From Actinosynnema pretiosum (lineage in GTDB: Bacteria > Actinomycetota > Actinomycetes > Mycobacteriales > Pseudonocardiaceae), in assembly GCF_024171695.1 (NCBI RefSeq), contig NZ_JAMTCF010000004.1, positions 248,001 through 312,000 of the forward strand: a stretch of DNA of 64,000 nucleotides. Reading direction: 5' to 3'. Below, piece after piece: positions 22,655 to 31,627 of the stretch. The notes beneath the pieces were generated by a model. That model made no database searches. It had not been told where the DNA came from and worked only from the letters and a program-made list of their open reading frames with translations. The stretch's first letter is position 1, and each line of letters opens with the position of its first letter. Both the position numbers and the translations under genes were made by a program.

Positions 22655-23235
22655 CCGAACCCGCGCGCGTGCCGGTGCTGAACATCGCCAACGTGCTGAC
22701 GATGTCCCGTCTGGTGCTCGTGCCGGTGTTCCTGCTCGCGCTGTTCGCGGGCAGCGGTCACGACACGCAGTGGCGACTCGCCGCCTTCGCGGTGTTCGTG
22801 GTGGCCTCGGTGACCGACCACGTCGACGGCAACCTGGCCCGCAAGTACGGGCTCATCACGGACTTCGGCAAGATCGCCGACCCGATCGCGGACAAGGCCC
22901 TCACCGGGGCCGCCCTGGTGGGCCTGAGCATGCTCGGGGACCTCGCCTGGTGGGTCACGGTGGTGATCGCGGTGCGCGAGATCGGGGTGACCCTGCTGCG
23001 CTTCTGGGTCATCCGGCACGGGGTGATCCCGGCCAGCCGGGGTGGCAAGGCCAAGACCCTGGTGCAGATCTTCGCCATCGGCTTCTACGTGCTGCCGCTG
23101 CCGGGCTGGGGTCAGCTGGTCGCCCAGGTGACCATGGGGCTCGCGGTGCTGCTGACCGTCGTCACGGGCGTGGACTACGTGGTGCGCGCGGTGCGGCTGC
23201 GGGCGCGCGGCAAGCGCGCGGTGGCCGGGGCGTGA
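22651..23235 (+). CDS. pgsA: CDP-diacylglycerol-glycerol-3-phosphate 3-phosphatidyltransferase
   Basis: 194 residues with five or six membrane helices. The CDP-alcohol phosphatidyltransferase motif DG-x2-AR-x8-G-x3-D-x3-D is complete in [20 protein letters not shown] and the following PIADK. It makes phosphatidylglycerol phosphate, precursor of phosphatidylglycerol and cardiolipin. It corresponds in position to M. tuberculosis pgsA3 (Rv2746c). GTG start overlapping rimO (GTGA) and a 4-nt overlap with cinA. Confidence 0.93.
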   Translation: MTEPARVPVLNIANVLTMSRLVLVPVFLLALFAGSGHDTQWRLAAFAVFVVASVTDHVDGNLARKYGLITDFGKIADPIADKALTGAALVGLSMLGDLAWWVTVVIAVREIGVTLLRFWVIRHGVIPASRGGKAKTLVQIFAIGFYVLPLPGWGQLVAQVTMGLAVLLTVVTGVDYVVRAVRLRARGKRAVAGA

Positions 23236-23984
23236 GCGCCGGGGGAGTCGGACCGGGCCCTGCGGGCACGAACGGGGGAACCTCCGGGGGAGCGCGACGC
23301 ACCACCCCGGAGGGGGACGCCGTTGCGGGAAACCGCAGCGGTGCGGTTTCGGCCGCGTCCGGCGTCCCCGCCGACGTTCCCCCCGGCGCGGCCGATGCCC
23401 GCTCCGCGGGCGTGCCCGGCGGAATCCCCGCTGACGGCCCCGCCGCCGACCCGGTCGACCGGGTCGCGCAGGCCCTCGCGGGCGGCGGCCCGGACCCGCT
23501 GGCCGTCGAGGTCGTCGGTCTGCTGCGGGCCAGGGGCGAGACGGTCGCGACGGCCGAGTCGCTCACGGCGGGCGCGGTCTGCGCGCTGCTGGCGGGCGTG
23601 CCCGGCGCGAGCGCGGTCCTGCGCGGCGGCCTGGTCGTCTACGCCACCGAGCTCAAGCGCTCGCTGGCCGGGGTGTCCGCCGAGCTGCTGGCCGAGCACG
23701 GCGCGGTCCACCCCGAGGTGGCCGCCCAGCTCGCCTCCGGCGCCCGCGAGCGCTGCGGGGCCACCTGGGGCCTCGGCCTCACCGGGGTGGCCGGTCCCGA
23801 CCCGCAGGACGGCGTGCCGCCGGGGGTCGTGCACATCGGGGTCGCCGGGGTCTCACCCGTAGGGGGCACCTCGGTGGAAGTGTCCTCGGTCACCCTCAGT
23901 GGTGATCGTCACCGCGTGCGGGTCGCGTCGGTGATCACCGCGCTGGAATCGCTGCGTGCGCGGCTGCTCGTCCCGGTAGGGTGA
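23232..23984 (+). CDS. cinA: CinA C-terminal domain (nicotinamide-nucleotide amidase) protein
   Basis: 250 residues. The last 160 form a CinA-C/PncC domain: TVATAESLTAGAVCALLAGVPGAS, FRGGLVVYATELK-type strand, and GLGLTGVAGPDPQDGVPPG, the conserved T-G-x-A-G-P. Such enzymes deamidate NMN to recycle NAD. The first 80 residues are an unusual Gly/Ala/Pro extension of low complexity, absent from short PncC proteins, so the true start could be inside (for example near residue 75). The GTG at 23232 overlaps pgsA, which supports the long form. Confidence 0.88.
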   Translation: MSAGGVGPGPAGTNGGTSGGARRTTPEGDAVAGNRSGAVSAASGVPADVPPGAADARSAGVPGGIPADGPAADPVDRVAQALAGGGPDPLAVEVVGLLRARGETVATAESLTAGAVCALLAGVPGASAVLRGGLVVYATELKRSLAGVSAELLAEHGAVHPEVAAQLASGARERCGATWGLGLTGVAGPDPQDGVPPGVVHIGVAGVSPVGGTSVEVSSVTLSGDRHRVRVASVITALESLRARLLVPVG

Positions 23985-24149
23985 GCTGGGTGAGCTGAGC
24001 TGGGTGATTCCCCGCGCGCGCTCCCGCTTGGACGGGAACTTCGCGGGGTATTCACCCGTTCGCTGTTGGAGGACGTGCCAGGAAGTCACTGCCCGCCGTC
24101 GGGGTGGATCGGTAACGTGGTGGCACGGCCGGCCGGAAGGAGGCGCGCG

Positions 24150-24566
24150 ATGACCGTGCTGCTGCGCGAGGCGATCGGTGATCGGCTCCGCCATGCCCGC
24201 ACCACACAACGCCGCACGCTGCGCGAGGTCTCCAGGACCGCGCGCGTGAGCCTCGGATACCTGTCCGAGGTCGAGCGGGGGCGCAAGGAGGCGTCGAGCG
24301 AGCTGCTCGCCGCGATCTGCGACGCGCTCGAACTGCCCCTGTCCGAACTGCTGCACCTGGTCGCCACGGACATCGGCGCCGTCGACAAGGTGGCCAAGTC
24401 CGCCGAGCTGGGGAAGCGCGAGCCCGCTCGCGCCGGGCTCGAGGCGGGCACCCTGGTGCCCGCGGTGGTCGGCAACGACCTGTCCGACCTGCGCCTGCAA
24501 CCCGTGCTCACGCACCGGCTGCCGACCGCGATCAGCAAGCCGCGCGGTTCCGTGGTGGCCGCCTGA
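24150..24566 (+). CDS. clgR: XRE-family regulator ClgR
   Basis: 138 residues with an N-terminal HTH_3 domain ([48 protein letters not shown]). The motif [20 protein letters not shown] is the near-invariant recognition part of ClgR, the activator of clp protease genes and, in mycobacteria, of the pspA stress operon. It sits directly before pspA as in Rv2745c-Rv2744c-Rv2743c. GGAAGGAGG ends 7 nt before the ATG. The C-terminal end of ClgR is normally the ClpP degron; here it finishes in Val-Val-Ala-Ala, which would suit ClpXP recognition. Confidence 0.92.
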   Translation: MTVLLREAIGDRLRHARTTQRRTLREVSRTARVSLGYLSEVERGRKEASSELLAAICDALELPLSELLHLVATDIGAVDKVAKSAELGKREPARAGLEAGTLVPAVVGNDLSDLRLQPVLTHRLPTAISKPRGSVVAA

Positions 24567-24584
24567 TACCCGTGCTCCACCGCC

Positions 24585-24614
24585 CGCGCCGAACCGGAAC
24601 GCCGGTTCGGCGCG
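24585..24614 (+). terminator. hairpin after clgR
   Basis: CGCGCCGAACCGG (24585-24597) pairs perfectly with its complement (24602-24614) over AACG. It follows the clgR stop by 18 nt. A TTGACA at 24630-24635 beyond it could serve a separate pspA promoter. Confidence 0.65.
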
Positions 24615-24853
24615 TTGGCCTGCAACGAGTTGACAACCGCTTGCGGGGTACCTGCAACGCGGGGGGCGGCTGCCAGGCAGGATGGCCGTGCCGTCTGACG
24701 CGCCTCTCGGGGGTACTCGGGGTGATCCCGGATATTCCGCCGGGTCGGTGGAAGCACGGCTGCACAACTGACACGATGGAACCAACACCGGCACCGGGTC
24801 GTTGCCAATCACGAGCGCGAGCCAGGAAAGTGCGGAGAAGGCAGGCGTAGGAG

Positions 24854-25720
24854 ATGGCCAACCCTTTCGTGAAGGCATGGAAGTACTTCATGGCGGCTTT
24901 TTCGTCGAAGATCGACGAGCACGCCGACCCGAAGGTGCAGATCCAGCAGGCCATCGAGGAGGCGCAGCGGCAGCACCAGGCGCTCTCCCAGCAGGCCGCA
25001 GCGGTGATCGGCAACCAGCGGCAGCTGGAGATGAAGCTCAACCGGCAGCTCGGTGAGGTCGAGAAGCTCCAGGCCTCCGCGCGCCAGGCGCTCGTGCTGT
25101 CCGACGAGGCCCGCGCCAAGGGCGACGAGCAGCGCGCCGCGCAGTTCGAGGAGGCCGCCGCCGGGTTCGCGACCCAGCTGGTCACCGCCGAGCAGGGCAT
25201 CGAGGACCTGAAGACGCTGCACGACCAGTCGCTGCAGGCCGCGACCCAGGCCAAGCAGGCCGTCGAGAACAACGCGTCGGTCCTGCAGGGCAAGCTCGCC
25301 GAGCGCACCAAGCTGCTCAGCCAGCTGGAGCAGGCCAAGATGCAGGAGCAGGTCTCGCACTCGCTGCGGCAGATGACCGAGCTCGCCGCGCCCAGCAGCA
25401 CCCCGTCCCTGGACGAGGTCCGCGACAAGATCGAGAAGCGGTACACCACCGCCCTCGGCTCGGCGGAGCTGGCGCAGAACTCGGTGCAGGGCCGCATGAT
25501 GGAGGTGCAGCGCTCCACCACGCAGATGGCGGGCATCTCGCGCCTCGACCAGATCCGCGCCTCCATGGGCGGTGGCGCGACGGCGGGCGAGATCACCGCG
25601 AAGCCCAACTCCGCCGCCGCCAACATCCAGCAGGAGATCCAGCAGCGGGTGCAGCAGGCGCAGTCCCAGCCGCAGCAGGCCACGCAGCAGCTCCCGCAGA
25701 ACCCGCCCGCCCAGAGCTGA
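24854..25720 (+). CDS. pspA: phage shock protein A / IM30 homologue
   Basis: 288 residues. Begins with [38 protein letters not shown], the membrane-binding N-terminal helix of the PspA/IM30 family, and is then almost wholly coiled coil (long heptads rich in Gln, Glu, Leu from 40 to 240). It ends in a short Gln/Pro tail. PspA binds stressed inner membrane as a scaffold. It is the actinobacterial form (Rv2744c, 35-kDa antigen). It is followed after 14 nt by pspM. Expression is expected under ClgR control, by analogy with mycobacteria. Confidence 0.94.
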   Translation: MANPFVKAWKYFMAAFSSKIDEHADPKVQIQQAIEEAQRQHQALSQQAAAVIGNQRQLEMKLNRQLGEVEKLQASARQALVLSDEARAKGDEQRAAQFEEAAAGFATQLVTAEQGIEDLKTLHDQSLQAATQAKQAVENNASVLQGKLAERTKLLSQLEQAKMQEQVSHSLRQMTELAAPSSTPSLDEVRDKIEKRYTTALGSAELAQNSVQGRMMEVQRSTTQMAGISRLDQIRASMGGGATAGEITAKPNSAAANIQQEIQQRVQQAQSQPQQATQQLPQNPPAQS

Positions 25721-25734
25721 TGGGGTGATCCGCG

Positions 25735-26523
25735 ATGCTTCCCGCCAACCGCAAGCTCGTTCCGGGTGAGCTGGTCGAGCTCTTCAACGCGCAGCAGGGG
25801 CAGGTCGCGGACCAGGTGAAGCGCCGCTTCACCGCGTGGAACGACCCGAGGGCCCGTCTGGACCGGCGCTACCGCCGCTCCAGCCGGGCGCTCACCGTCT
25901 GGGCGATCATCCTCGCGGTGTTCTCCGTGCTCGGGGTGCTGGCCGTGGTCGGCGCCGTCCCGGTCGCGGCCGGGGTCGTCGGCGCGCTGGGCGCCACGGG
26001 CGGCGCGGTGCTGGCCGTCCGGTCCGGGGTGAAGATGCGCGCCATCGACGCCGAGCGGACCGCGCTGGCGAACACCGCCCCGCCGCCGAGGCCCCCGCTG
26101 CCCGCGAAGGCGTCGGCGGCCCGGTACCCGATGGAGCGGCTCGCGGAGGCCGAGGACGCGCTGGCCGAGCTGCTGGTGCAGCTCGACTCCAGCCGGATCA
26201 CCTCGGTGCCGACCGAGTCCGTCGAGCAGGCCCGTGAGACGGGCCGGGAGGCGGCCTCGGCCATCCGGGCGGTCTCGCAGCAGCTCCAGGCGGTCGAGCG
26301 GGCCCGCGACACGGCCCCTCCGCTCCAGCGCGCGCCGCTGGTGGAGGGCGTGCGCAAGCTGCGGGCCCAGCTGGACGAGGGCGTCGACGGCTACTGCGGG
26401 CTGGTCGGCGCGGCGGGCAACGTGCTCGCGGAGAGCGCGGCGGCCGACCCGAGCGCCGTGCTGGACGAGGCGACCGACCACCTGGCCGGTCTCGCGTCCG
26501 GGCTGCGGGAGCTGTCCGGCTGA
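25735..26523 (+). CDS. pspM: PspM-like membrane protein (Rv2743c type)
   Basis: 262 residues. Two membrane helices at about residues 52-75 and 78-100 (ALTVWAIILAVFSVLGVLAVVGAV and VAAGVVGALGATGGAVLAV) are followed by a long helical cytoplasmic part. The order clgR-pspA-this gene equals Rv2745c-Rv2744c-Rv2743c, where the third gene encodes the membrane anchor PspM that binds PspA. The identification rests on position, topology and weak sequence likeness. There is no PspN homologue after it; a terminator follows. Confidence 0.8.
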   Translation: MLPANRKLVPGELVELFNAQQGQVADQVKRRFTAWNDPRARLDRRYRRSSRALTVWAIILAVFSVLGVLAVVGAVPVAAGVVGALGATGGAVLAVRSGVKMRAIDAERTALANTAPPPRPPLPAKASAARYPMERLAEAEDALAELLVQLDSSRITSVPTESVEQARETGREAASAIRAVSQQLQAVERARDTAPPLQRAPLVEGVRKLRAQLDEGVDGYCGLVGAAGNVLAESAAADPSAVLDEATDHLAGLASGLRELSG

Positions 26524-26549
26524 TCCCGACCCGACCTCGCTCCACCCTT

Positions 26550-26573
26550 CGCCCCTGGCTCCGGCCGGGGGCG
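26550..26573 (+). terminator. terminator of the pspA-pspM unit
   Basis: CGCCCCTGG (26550-26558) pairs with CCGGGGGCG (26565-26573), one G-T pair, followed by TTGTCGT. It lies 27 nt after the pspM stop. Confidence 0.6.
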
Positions 26574-27020
26574 TTGTCGTGTGTGAAGTAGATCACCGGC
26601 CGCCGTGGTCCGGCTCGGCCGTCCGGGGGACCTGATCGGCCGGTGGGGTGATCACCAGGTCGGGTTCCCGGCGGTGGGCGGCGGGGGCCGCGTGGCGGGC
26701 GGCGGGGTGCCGTGAACAGCGCTTTTGTGAGTGCCCTTCGTGTTGTGCGGCTCCGGAGCGTCACCGGAGCGGGGGTCTGTTCCCGACGGTGGTGGACGCG
26801 CCAGCCCCCGCGCCGGGTAGCGCCCGATCGCCACGCTCCGTTGCACCACTTCGCGCAGCGAGCATTGCGGTGCGTCGCGCGGGGTCTGGCGGACCATGCT
26901 GCAATCGTGTGATTATCAGACTGTTATATAGCGTTGCCCACTACGTGGCGTGGCAGGATCGCCAGGTCCGGCGCGAGCGGGCGAAGGTGGAGCGCGAAGC
27001 GGTCGGGAGGTCCAGCGGAC
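26574..27020. other. intergenic region with an AT-rich promoter candidate
   Basis: No gene is evident in this 450-base stretch. The AT-rich patch at 26911-26930 is striking in this genome and includes TG-T-TATATA (26922-26930), an extended -10 shape, with a weak TGCAAT 19 nt upstream. It would give the permease mRNA a leader of roughly 80 nt. Confidence 0.45.
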
Positions 27021-28268
27021 GTGGCGTTGTGGACTGTGCGCGGCGACGGTCGGGTCACGGAGGGTGACACCATCGCCCCGGAGGAGCGGCCCAGTTGGCC
27101 GCTGACCCTCGGGTTCGGCGCGCAGCACTTCGTGGCCATGATCGGCGCCACCGTCTTCGTCCCCGCGACCACCGGCCTGCCGGTCGGCACCACCCTGCTG
27201 TTCTCCGGCGTCGGCACCCTGCTGTTCCTGATGATCACCCGGAACCGGGTGCCCGGCTACGTCGGCTCCTCCTTCGCGTTCATCGCCCCGCTCCAGGCCG
27301 CCCGGCTCGAAGGCGTCCCGGCCCAGCTCGGCGGCGTGCTCGCCACCGGCCTGCTGGTCGTGGTCGTCGGCGTCGCGATCAAGGCGCTGGGCGTGCGCAC
27401 CCTCGACTCGATCATGCCGCCCGCCGTCACCGGCGCCGTGGTCATCCTGATCGGCCTGAACCTGTCCAAGGCCTCCACCGGCGCGTTCTCCCAGCAGCCG
27501 GTCATCGCCGGGGTCACCCTCGGCGTGATCATGCTGTGCGGGGTGCTCGGCCGCCGGGCGTTCTTCCGGTTCTCGGTCCTGCTCGGCGTGCTCGCCGGGT
27601 GGGGCCTCGGCCTGCTGATGGGCGTCGTGGACACCTCCGCCGTGGCCGAGGCCGCCTGGTGGGGGCTGCCCGAGGCGCACGCGCCCGAGGTCCGCCCGTC
27701 CGTGGTGCTGCTGTTCCTGCCGGTGGTCATCGTGCTGGTGGCCGAGAACATCGGCCACGTCAAGGCGATCGCCGCCCTGTCCGGCCGCGACCTGGACGGC
27801 AGCGTCGGCGACGCGGTCATCGCCAACGGCCTGTCCACGACGCTGGCCGGTCTCGGCGGCGGCGTCGGCACCACCACCTACTCGGAGAACATCGGCGTCA
27901 TGGGGGTGACGCGGGTGTTCTCCACGGCCGCCTACGCGGTCACCGCCGCCGCGGCGATCGCCCTGTCGTTCTGCCCGAAGGCGCTGGCACTGCTGTCCAC
28001 CATCCCGCCCGGCGCGCTGGGCGGGGCGACCCTGGTGCTGTTCGGCCTGATCGCCGTGGTCGGCGTGCGGATCTGGCAGGACAACCGGGTGGACCTGACC
28101 AACCCGGCCAACGCGCTGGTCGGCGGGGCGGCGCTGGTCGCCGGGGTCGGCGACCTGACCATCGCCGTCGGCGACCTGGAGCTGGGCGGGCTGGTGTGGG
28201 GCTCGCTGCTGGTGGTCATCCTGCACCCGCTGCTGCGCAGGCTCTGGGCCGTCCGCGCGGGCGCCTGA
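27021..28268 (+). CDS. nucleobase:cation symporter (uracil-xanthine permease, NCS2)
   Basis: 415 residues with about 12-14 membrane segments. The start VALWTVRGDGR followed by ERPSWPLTLGFGAQHFVAMIGAT matches the NCS2/UraA-like family of actinobacteria, and the family motif near helix 10 is visible as GGGVGTTTYSENIGVMGVTRV with the conserved N-x-G-x-x-x-x-T/T-R. It imports uracil, xanthine or uric acid with protons or sodium; the exact base is not clear from sequence. The GTG at 27021 gives the family N-terminus, with GGGAGG upstream; a start at 26934 would add 29 unrelated residues. Confidence 0.9.
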   Translation: MALWTVRGDGRVTEGDTIAPEERPSWPLTLGFGAQHFVAMIGATVFVPATTGLPVGTTLLFSGVGTLLFLMITRNRVPGYVGSSFAFIAPLQAARLEGVPAQLGGVLATGLLVVVVGVAIKALGVRTLDSIMPPAVTGAVVILIGLNLSKASTGAFSQQPVIAGVTLGVIMLCGVLGRRAFFRFSVLLGVLAGWGLGLLMGVVDTSAVAEAAWWGLPEAHAPEVRPSVVLLFLPVVIVLVAENIGHVKAIAALSGRDLDGSVGDAVIANGLSTTLAGLGGGVGTTTYSENIGVMGVTRVFSTAAYAVTAAAAIALSFCPKALALLSTIPPGALGGATLVLFGLIAVVGVRIWQDNRVDLTNPANALVGGAALVAGVGDLTIAVGDLELGGLVWGSLLVVILHPLLRRLWAVRAGA

Positions 28269-28304
28269 CCGGAGTTCCAGACCGAGGGCCCCCGACCGGC
28301 GGCC

Positions 28305-29018
28305 TCAGCGCGCCGGGTACTCCCGCTCGGCCTCGGTGCGGGCGGCGAGCATCTCCCAGTACAGCTCCGCGAGCACGTCCGGGTCGGCGGTGGGCACGTC
28401 CTTCGGCAGGCCGCCCAGCTCGCCGGAGGTCACCAGCTCGTGCGCGGCGCTGCCCGCGATCATCGCGCCGATGGTGAGGGTGCCCGCGTAGACGCCCCGC
28501 CCGGCCAGCTCGCCGTGCAGGGAGTGGACGTAGTTGCGGGTCGCGGCCATGCCCAGGCTCACCCCGCTCAGCCCCGGCACCGGGTGCGCGGCGGACATGC
28601 CCTGGCCGATCAGCACCGCGCCGTCGCCGCGCTCCAGCAGCTCCGGCAGCACGGCCCCGACCAGCGCGACCGGGGTGAGCGTGAACAGCGCGACCTGCGA
28701 GAGCACCTGGTCGGTGGTCAGCTCGGCGGCGGGCGTCATCGCGAAGTCCACGCCGATCGGCGCGTACTCGACCACGTCGATGCGGCCCATCCTCTCCCGG
28801 ATGGTCTCCACCAGCTCGGGCGCGGCCCGGTGGTCGGACAGGTCGGCGGTGAAGGCCTCGGCCTCGACGCCCCGCCCGGCCAGCTCCGCCACCAGCGCGT
28901 CCAGCGGGGCCCTGCGCCGGGCCACCAGCGCCACCCGGTACCCCTCGCGGCCGAACCGCCTGGCCACGGCCGCGCCGAGCCCGGTTCCCGCGCCGAACAC
29001 GGCGATCACCTTGCGCAT
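28305..29018 (-). CDS. atypical short-chain dehydrogenase/reductase
   Basis: 237 residues with the Rossmann start VIAVFGAGTGLGAAVARRFG (T-G-x3-G-x-G type). The usual SDR catalytic Tyr-x3-Lys is absent: the corresponding segment reads SGVSLGMAATRNYVHSL. The Ser-type strand is VLIGQGMSA. It may therefore bind NAD(P) without the classical chemistry, or use another acid. The ATG at 29018 is preceded by GGGGGATGAT on the minus strand. It is divergent from a TetR gene and shares a large inverted-repeat operator with it, so it is the likely target of that repressor. Confidence 0.85.
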   Translation of the reverse strand: MRKVIAVFGAGTGLGAAVARRFGREGYRVALVARRRAPLDALVAELAGRGVEAEAFTADLSDHRAAPELVETIRERMGRIDVVEYAPIGVDFAMTPAAELTTDQVLSQVALFTLTPVALVGAVLPELLERGDGAVLIGQGMSAAHPVPGLSGVSLGMAATRNYVHSLHGELAGRGVYAGTLTIGAMIAGSAAHELVTSGELGGLPKDVPTADPDVLAELYWEMLAARTEAEREYPAR

Positions 29019-29040
29019 ATCATCCCCCGTACGGGTCGAT

Positions 29041-29106
29041 AACTTGATGTCACTGTCAACTTCTTGCGAGGTCAACCCTGCAACAAGTTGACAGTGGTGT
29101 CAAGTT
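29041..29106. promoter_or_regulatory. large inverted-repeat operator between the SDR and TetR genes
   Basis: Two 22-base arms (29041-29062 and 29085-29106) are complementary with two mismatches, across a 22-nt spacer. Each arm contains AGTTGACAGTG, i.e. a TTGACA reading outward from its own arm toward one of the two genes. The divergent promoters can thus be read and repressed together, probably by the TetR protein. Confidence 0.75.
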
Positions 29107-29121
29107 CTCTCGGGAGGTGGC

Positions 29122-29772
29122 ATGGCCGAGCAGGGCAGGACGCTGCGCAAGGACGCGCGCCGCAACCTGGAGAAACTGCTGGGAGCGGCGGCCGAGGTGT
29201 TCCGCGAGCGCGGCCTCGGCGCGCCGCTGGAGGAGATCGCCCAGCGCGCGGGCGTCAGCGCGGGCACCCTCTACAACCGGTTCGGCACGCGCGAGGCGCT
29301 CGTCGACGCCGTCGTGCCCGAACTGGTCGCCGGGCAGCTCACCTCGGTGGTGGACGCCGCGCGCGCCCTGGACGACCCCTGGGAGTCCTTCGCGGCCTAC
29401 CTGGAGGGCATGTGCGGCCTCCAGGCCTCGCAACCGGTGTTCGCCGACGTCCTGACCGGCCGCTACGGCGCCGCCGAGCGCCTCGGCGAGCTGTGCCACG
29501 CGCAGAACCTCAACGCCGCCGACATCGTCGAGCGGGCCCGCGCCTCGGGCGCGCTGCGCGCCGACTTCGCCCCCTCGGACGTCGCCGTGGTGTTCCTGTG
29601 CGTGGCCAGGGTCGTGGAGGCCACGGCGGGCATCGCCGACGACGTGTGGCGCCGCCTGCTCGCGGTGCTGCTCGACGGCCTGCGCGCCGACGCCGCCCAC
29701 CCGCTGCCCGTGCCCGCGCTCACCGCCGCGCAGCTCGACGCGGTCACCGCGCGCGCCTCCACCCGGAGGTGA
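29122..29772 (+). CDS. TetR family transcriptional regulator
   Basis: 216 residues. Typical N-terminal HTH: LEKLLGAAAEVFRERGLGAPLEEIAQRAGVSAGTLYNRFGTREALV at about residues 15-60. The C-terminal all-helical domain contains an unusual CHAQNLN and CVARVVEA stretch. GGGAGGTGGC directly precedes the ATG. Divergent from the SDR gene with the shared palindromic operator, a standard TetR arrangement. Confidence 0.92.
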   Translation: MAEQGRTLRKDARRNLEKLLGAAAEVFRERGLGAPLEEIAQRAGVSAGTLYNRFGTREALVDAVVPELVAGQLTSVVDAARALDDPWESFAAYLEGMCGLQASQPVFADVLTGRYGAAERLGELCHAQNLNAADIVERARASGALRADFAPSDVAVVFLCVARVVEATAGIADDVWRRLLAVLLDGLRADAAHPLPVPALTAAQLDAVTARASTRR

Positions 29773-29778
29773 ACCCCG

Positions 29779-30807
29779 CTACCCGCCCAGCAGCGACCGG
29801 TTGATCCGCCGCACCAGGCCGGGGCCCTCGTAGATGAACCCGGTGTACACCTGGAGCAGGCTCGCGCCCGCGTCCAGCATCCGCTTCGCGTCGTCCGCCG
29901 ACGCGATGCCGCCCACCCCGACGATCGGCAGCTTCCCGCCGGTCTCCCGGCTGACGAACCGCACCACCTCGCGCGCCCGCGCCGCCAGCGGCCTGCCGCT
30001 GAGCCCACCGGCCTGCTCGGTCAGGTGCGCGTCCCGCGCCACCACGCCGTCCCGCGACAGCGTGGTGTTCGTGGCGATCAGCCCGTCGACGCCGTGCGCC
30101 TCGCACACCTCCAGCAGCTCGCCGATCGCCGCCTCGGTCAGGTCCGGGGCGATCTTGACCAGCAGCGGCTTGCGCGCGCCCAGCTCGGCCATCTCCGCGT
30201 TCAGCGCCGACAGCAGCCGGTCCAGCGCGGCCCGGTCCTGGAGCGCGCGCAGGCCCGGCGTGTTCGGCGAGCTGATGTTGACCGCGAAGTAGTCGCCGTG
30301 CCGGTGCAGCGCCCGCAGCGAGAGCCGGTAGTCCTCCTCGGCCTCCTCGACGGGCGTCACCTTCGACTTGCCCAGGCTGATCCCCAGCGGCACCGGCAGC
30401 GGCCCCAGCGCCTCCAACCGGTCGGCCAGCGCCTGGGCGCCCTCGTTGTTGAAGCCCATCCGGTTGATGATCGCCTCGCTGCCGCGCAGCCGGAACAGCC
30501 TCGGCAGCGGGTTGCCCGGCTGGGCCTTCGCGGTGACCGTGCCGACCTCGACGAACCCGAACCCCAGCGCGGCCCACGCGGGCAGCGCCCTGCCGTTCTT
30601 GTCCAGCCCGGCCGCCAGACCCACCGGGTTGGGGAAGCGCACCCCGAACACCGTGCGCGCCAGCCCCGGCCCGCGCACGCCCAGGTTGACCCTGGCGGCC
30701 AGCGGGGAGACCTTCGACGCCAGGTCCAGCGTGGTCTCGTGGACCCGCTCCGCGTCCCCGTCGTGCAGGGAGAACAACGCCTTGCGCACCACGTTCCGGT
30801 AGATCAC
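29779..30807 (-). CDS. pyrD: dihydroorotate dehydrogenase (quinone), class 2
   Basis: 342 residues. Oxidises dihydroorotate to orotate in pyrimidine synthesis, passing electrons to the quinone pool through FMN. The class 2 marks are the N-terminal amphipathic helix ([25 protein letters not shown]), [49 protein letters not shown] and the active-site [12 protein letters not shown] with Ser as base. The C-terminal [20 protein letters not shown] is complete. The GTG at 30807 gives the right N-terminus; an open frame upstream overlaps the next gene and is spurious. It ends 6 nt from the TetR stop (convergent). Confidence 0.95.
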   Translation of the reverse strand: MIYRNVVRKALFSLHDGDAERVHETTLDLASKVSPLAARVNLGVRGPGLARTVFGVRFPNPVGLAAGLDKNGRALPAWAALGFGFVEVGTVTAKAQPGNPLPRLFRLRGSEAIINRMGFNNEGAQALADRLEALGPLPVPLGISLGKSKVTPVEEAEEDYRLSLRALHRHGDYFAVNISSPNTPGLRALQDRAALDRLLSALNAEMAELGARKPLLVKIAPDLTEAAIGELLEVCEAHGVDGLIATNTTLSRDGVVARDAHLTEQAGGLSGRPLAARAREVVRFVSRETGGKLPIVGVGGIASADDAKRMLDAGASLLQVYTGFIYEGPGLVRRINRSLLGG

Positions 30808-30817
30808 GGCCGCAACT

Positions 30818-31615
30818 CTAGGCGATCGGACCCGGTTGGCAGCGCGGGCACCAGTAGGCCACCCGCTCCAGCACCCCGGCGCCCTGGCCGCCGACCCGCA
30901 CCCGCGTCCCGCAGCGCGCGCACGGCCGCCCGGTCCGCTCGAACACCCAGTGCTGCTGCCCGCGCCGCAGCGACCCGGTCGTGGACTGCTCCGGCCGCCA
31001 CGCGTTGGCCAGCAGCAACCTCCGGCACAGCCGCACGGTCTCCACCGGGTCCACCGCCGACACCGGCGACCACGGCGAGACGCCCAGCAGGAAGCACACC
31101 TCGGCCTTGTACAGGTTCCCGACGCCCGCGAGCACCCGCTGGTCCAGCAGCGCCAGCCCCAGCTCCCGCTTGGGCTCCGCGACCAACCGGCGCACCGCCT
31201 CGGCCTCGGCGGCGTCGTCCCAGTCGTCGGCCAGCAGGTCCGGGCCCAGGTGGCCGACCAGCCGGTGCTCGTCGGCGGTCGGCAGCAGCTCCAGGTCGTG
31301 CAGCGCGAACCCGACCGCCTGCCGGTCCGGCACCTCGAACACCGCCCGCGCCTGGTGGCCGGGACGGCGCCAGCGCTCACCCGGCCGGTACAGGTGCCAC
31401 GCCCCGTCCATCCGGAAGTGGCTGCGCAGGCTGAGCCCACCGCTGAACCGGGTGAACAGGTGCTTGCCCACCGACCGCACGCCCAGCACCTCGCGCCCGG
31501 CCAGGTCCGCCGTCGCCAGCCTCGGGTGCCGCAGCTGACCGCGCAGCAGCACCCGGCCGGTCAGCGCCTCGGCCAACCGCCGACCGGCGAGGAAGACCGT
31601 GTCACCCTCGGGCAC
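30818..31615 (-). CDS. Fpg/Nei family DNA glycosylase (endonuclease VIII-like)
   Basis: 265 residues. The mature N-terminus Pro-Glu ([14 protein letters not shown]) is the catalytic Schiff-base residue pair of the Nei branch. Also seen: [10 protein letters not shown], the helix-2-turn-helix [17 protein letters not shown], and the C-terminal zinc finger CARCG...YWCPRC (Cys4). It excises oxidised bases and nicks the strand. It is 10 nt upstream of pyrD and likely co-transcribed with it. Whether it is Nei1 or Nei2 is not certain. Confidence 0.92.
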   Translation of the reverse strand: MPEGDTVFLAGRRLAEALTGRVLLRGQLRHPRLATADLAGREVLGVRSVGKHLFTRFSGGLSLRSHFRMDGAWHLYRPGERWRRPGHQARAVFEVPDRQAVGFALHDLELLPTADEHRLVGHLGPDLLADDWDDAAEAEAVRRLVAEPKRELGLALLDQRVLAGVGNLYKAEVCFLLGVSPWSPVSAVDPVETVRLCRRLLLANAWRPEQSTTGSLRRGQQHWVFERTGRPCARCGTRVRVGGQGAGVLERVAYWCPRCQPGPIA

Positions 31616-31627
31616 GTCGGGCGCGGC

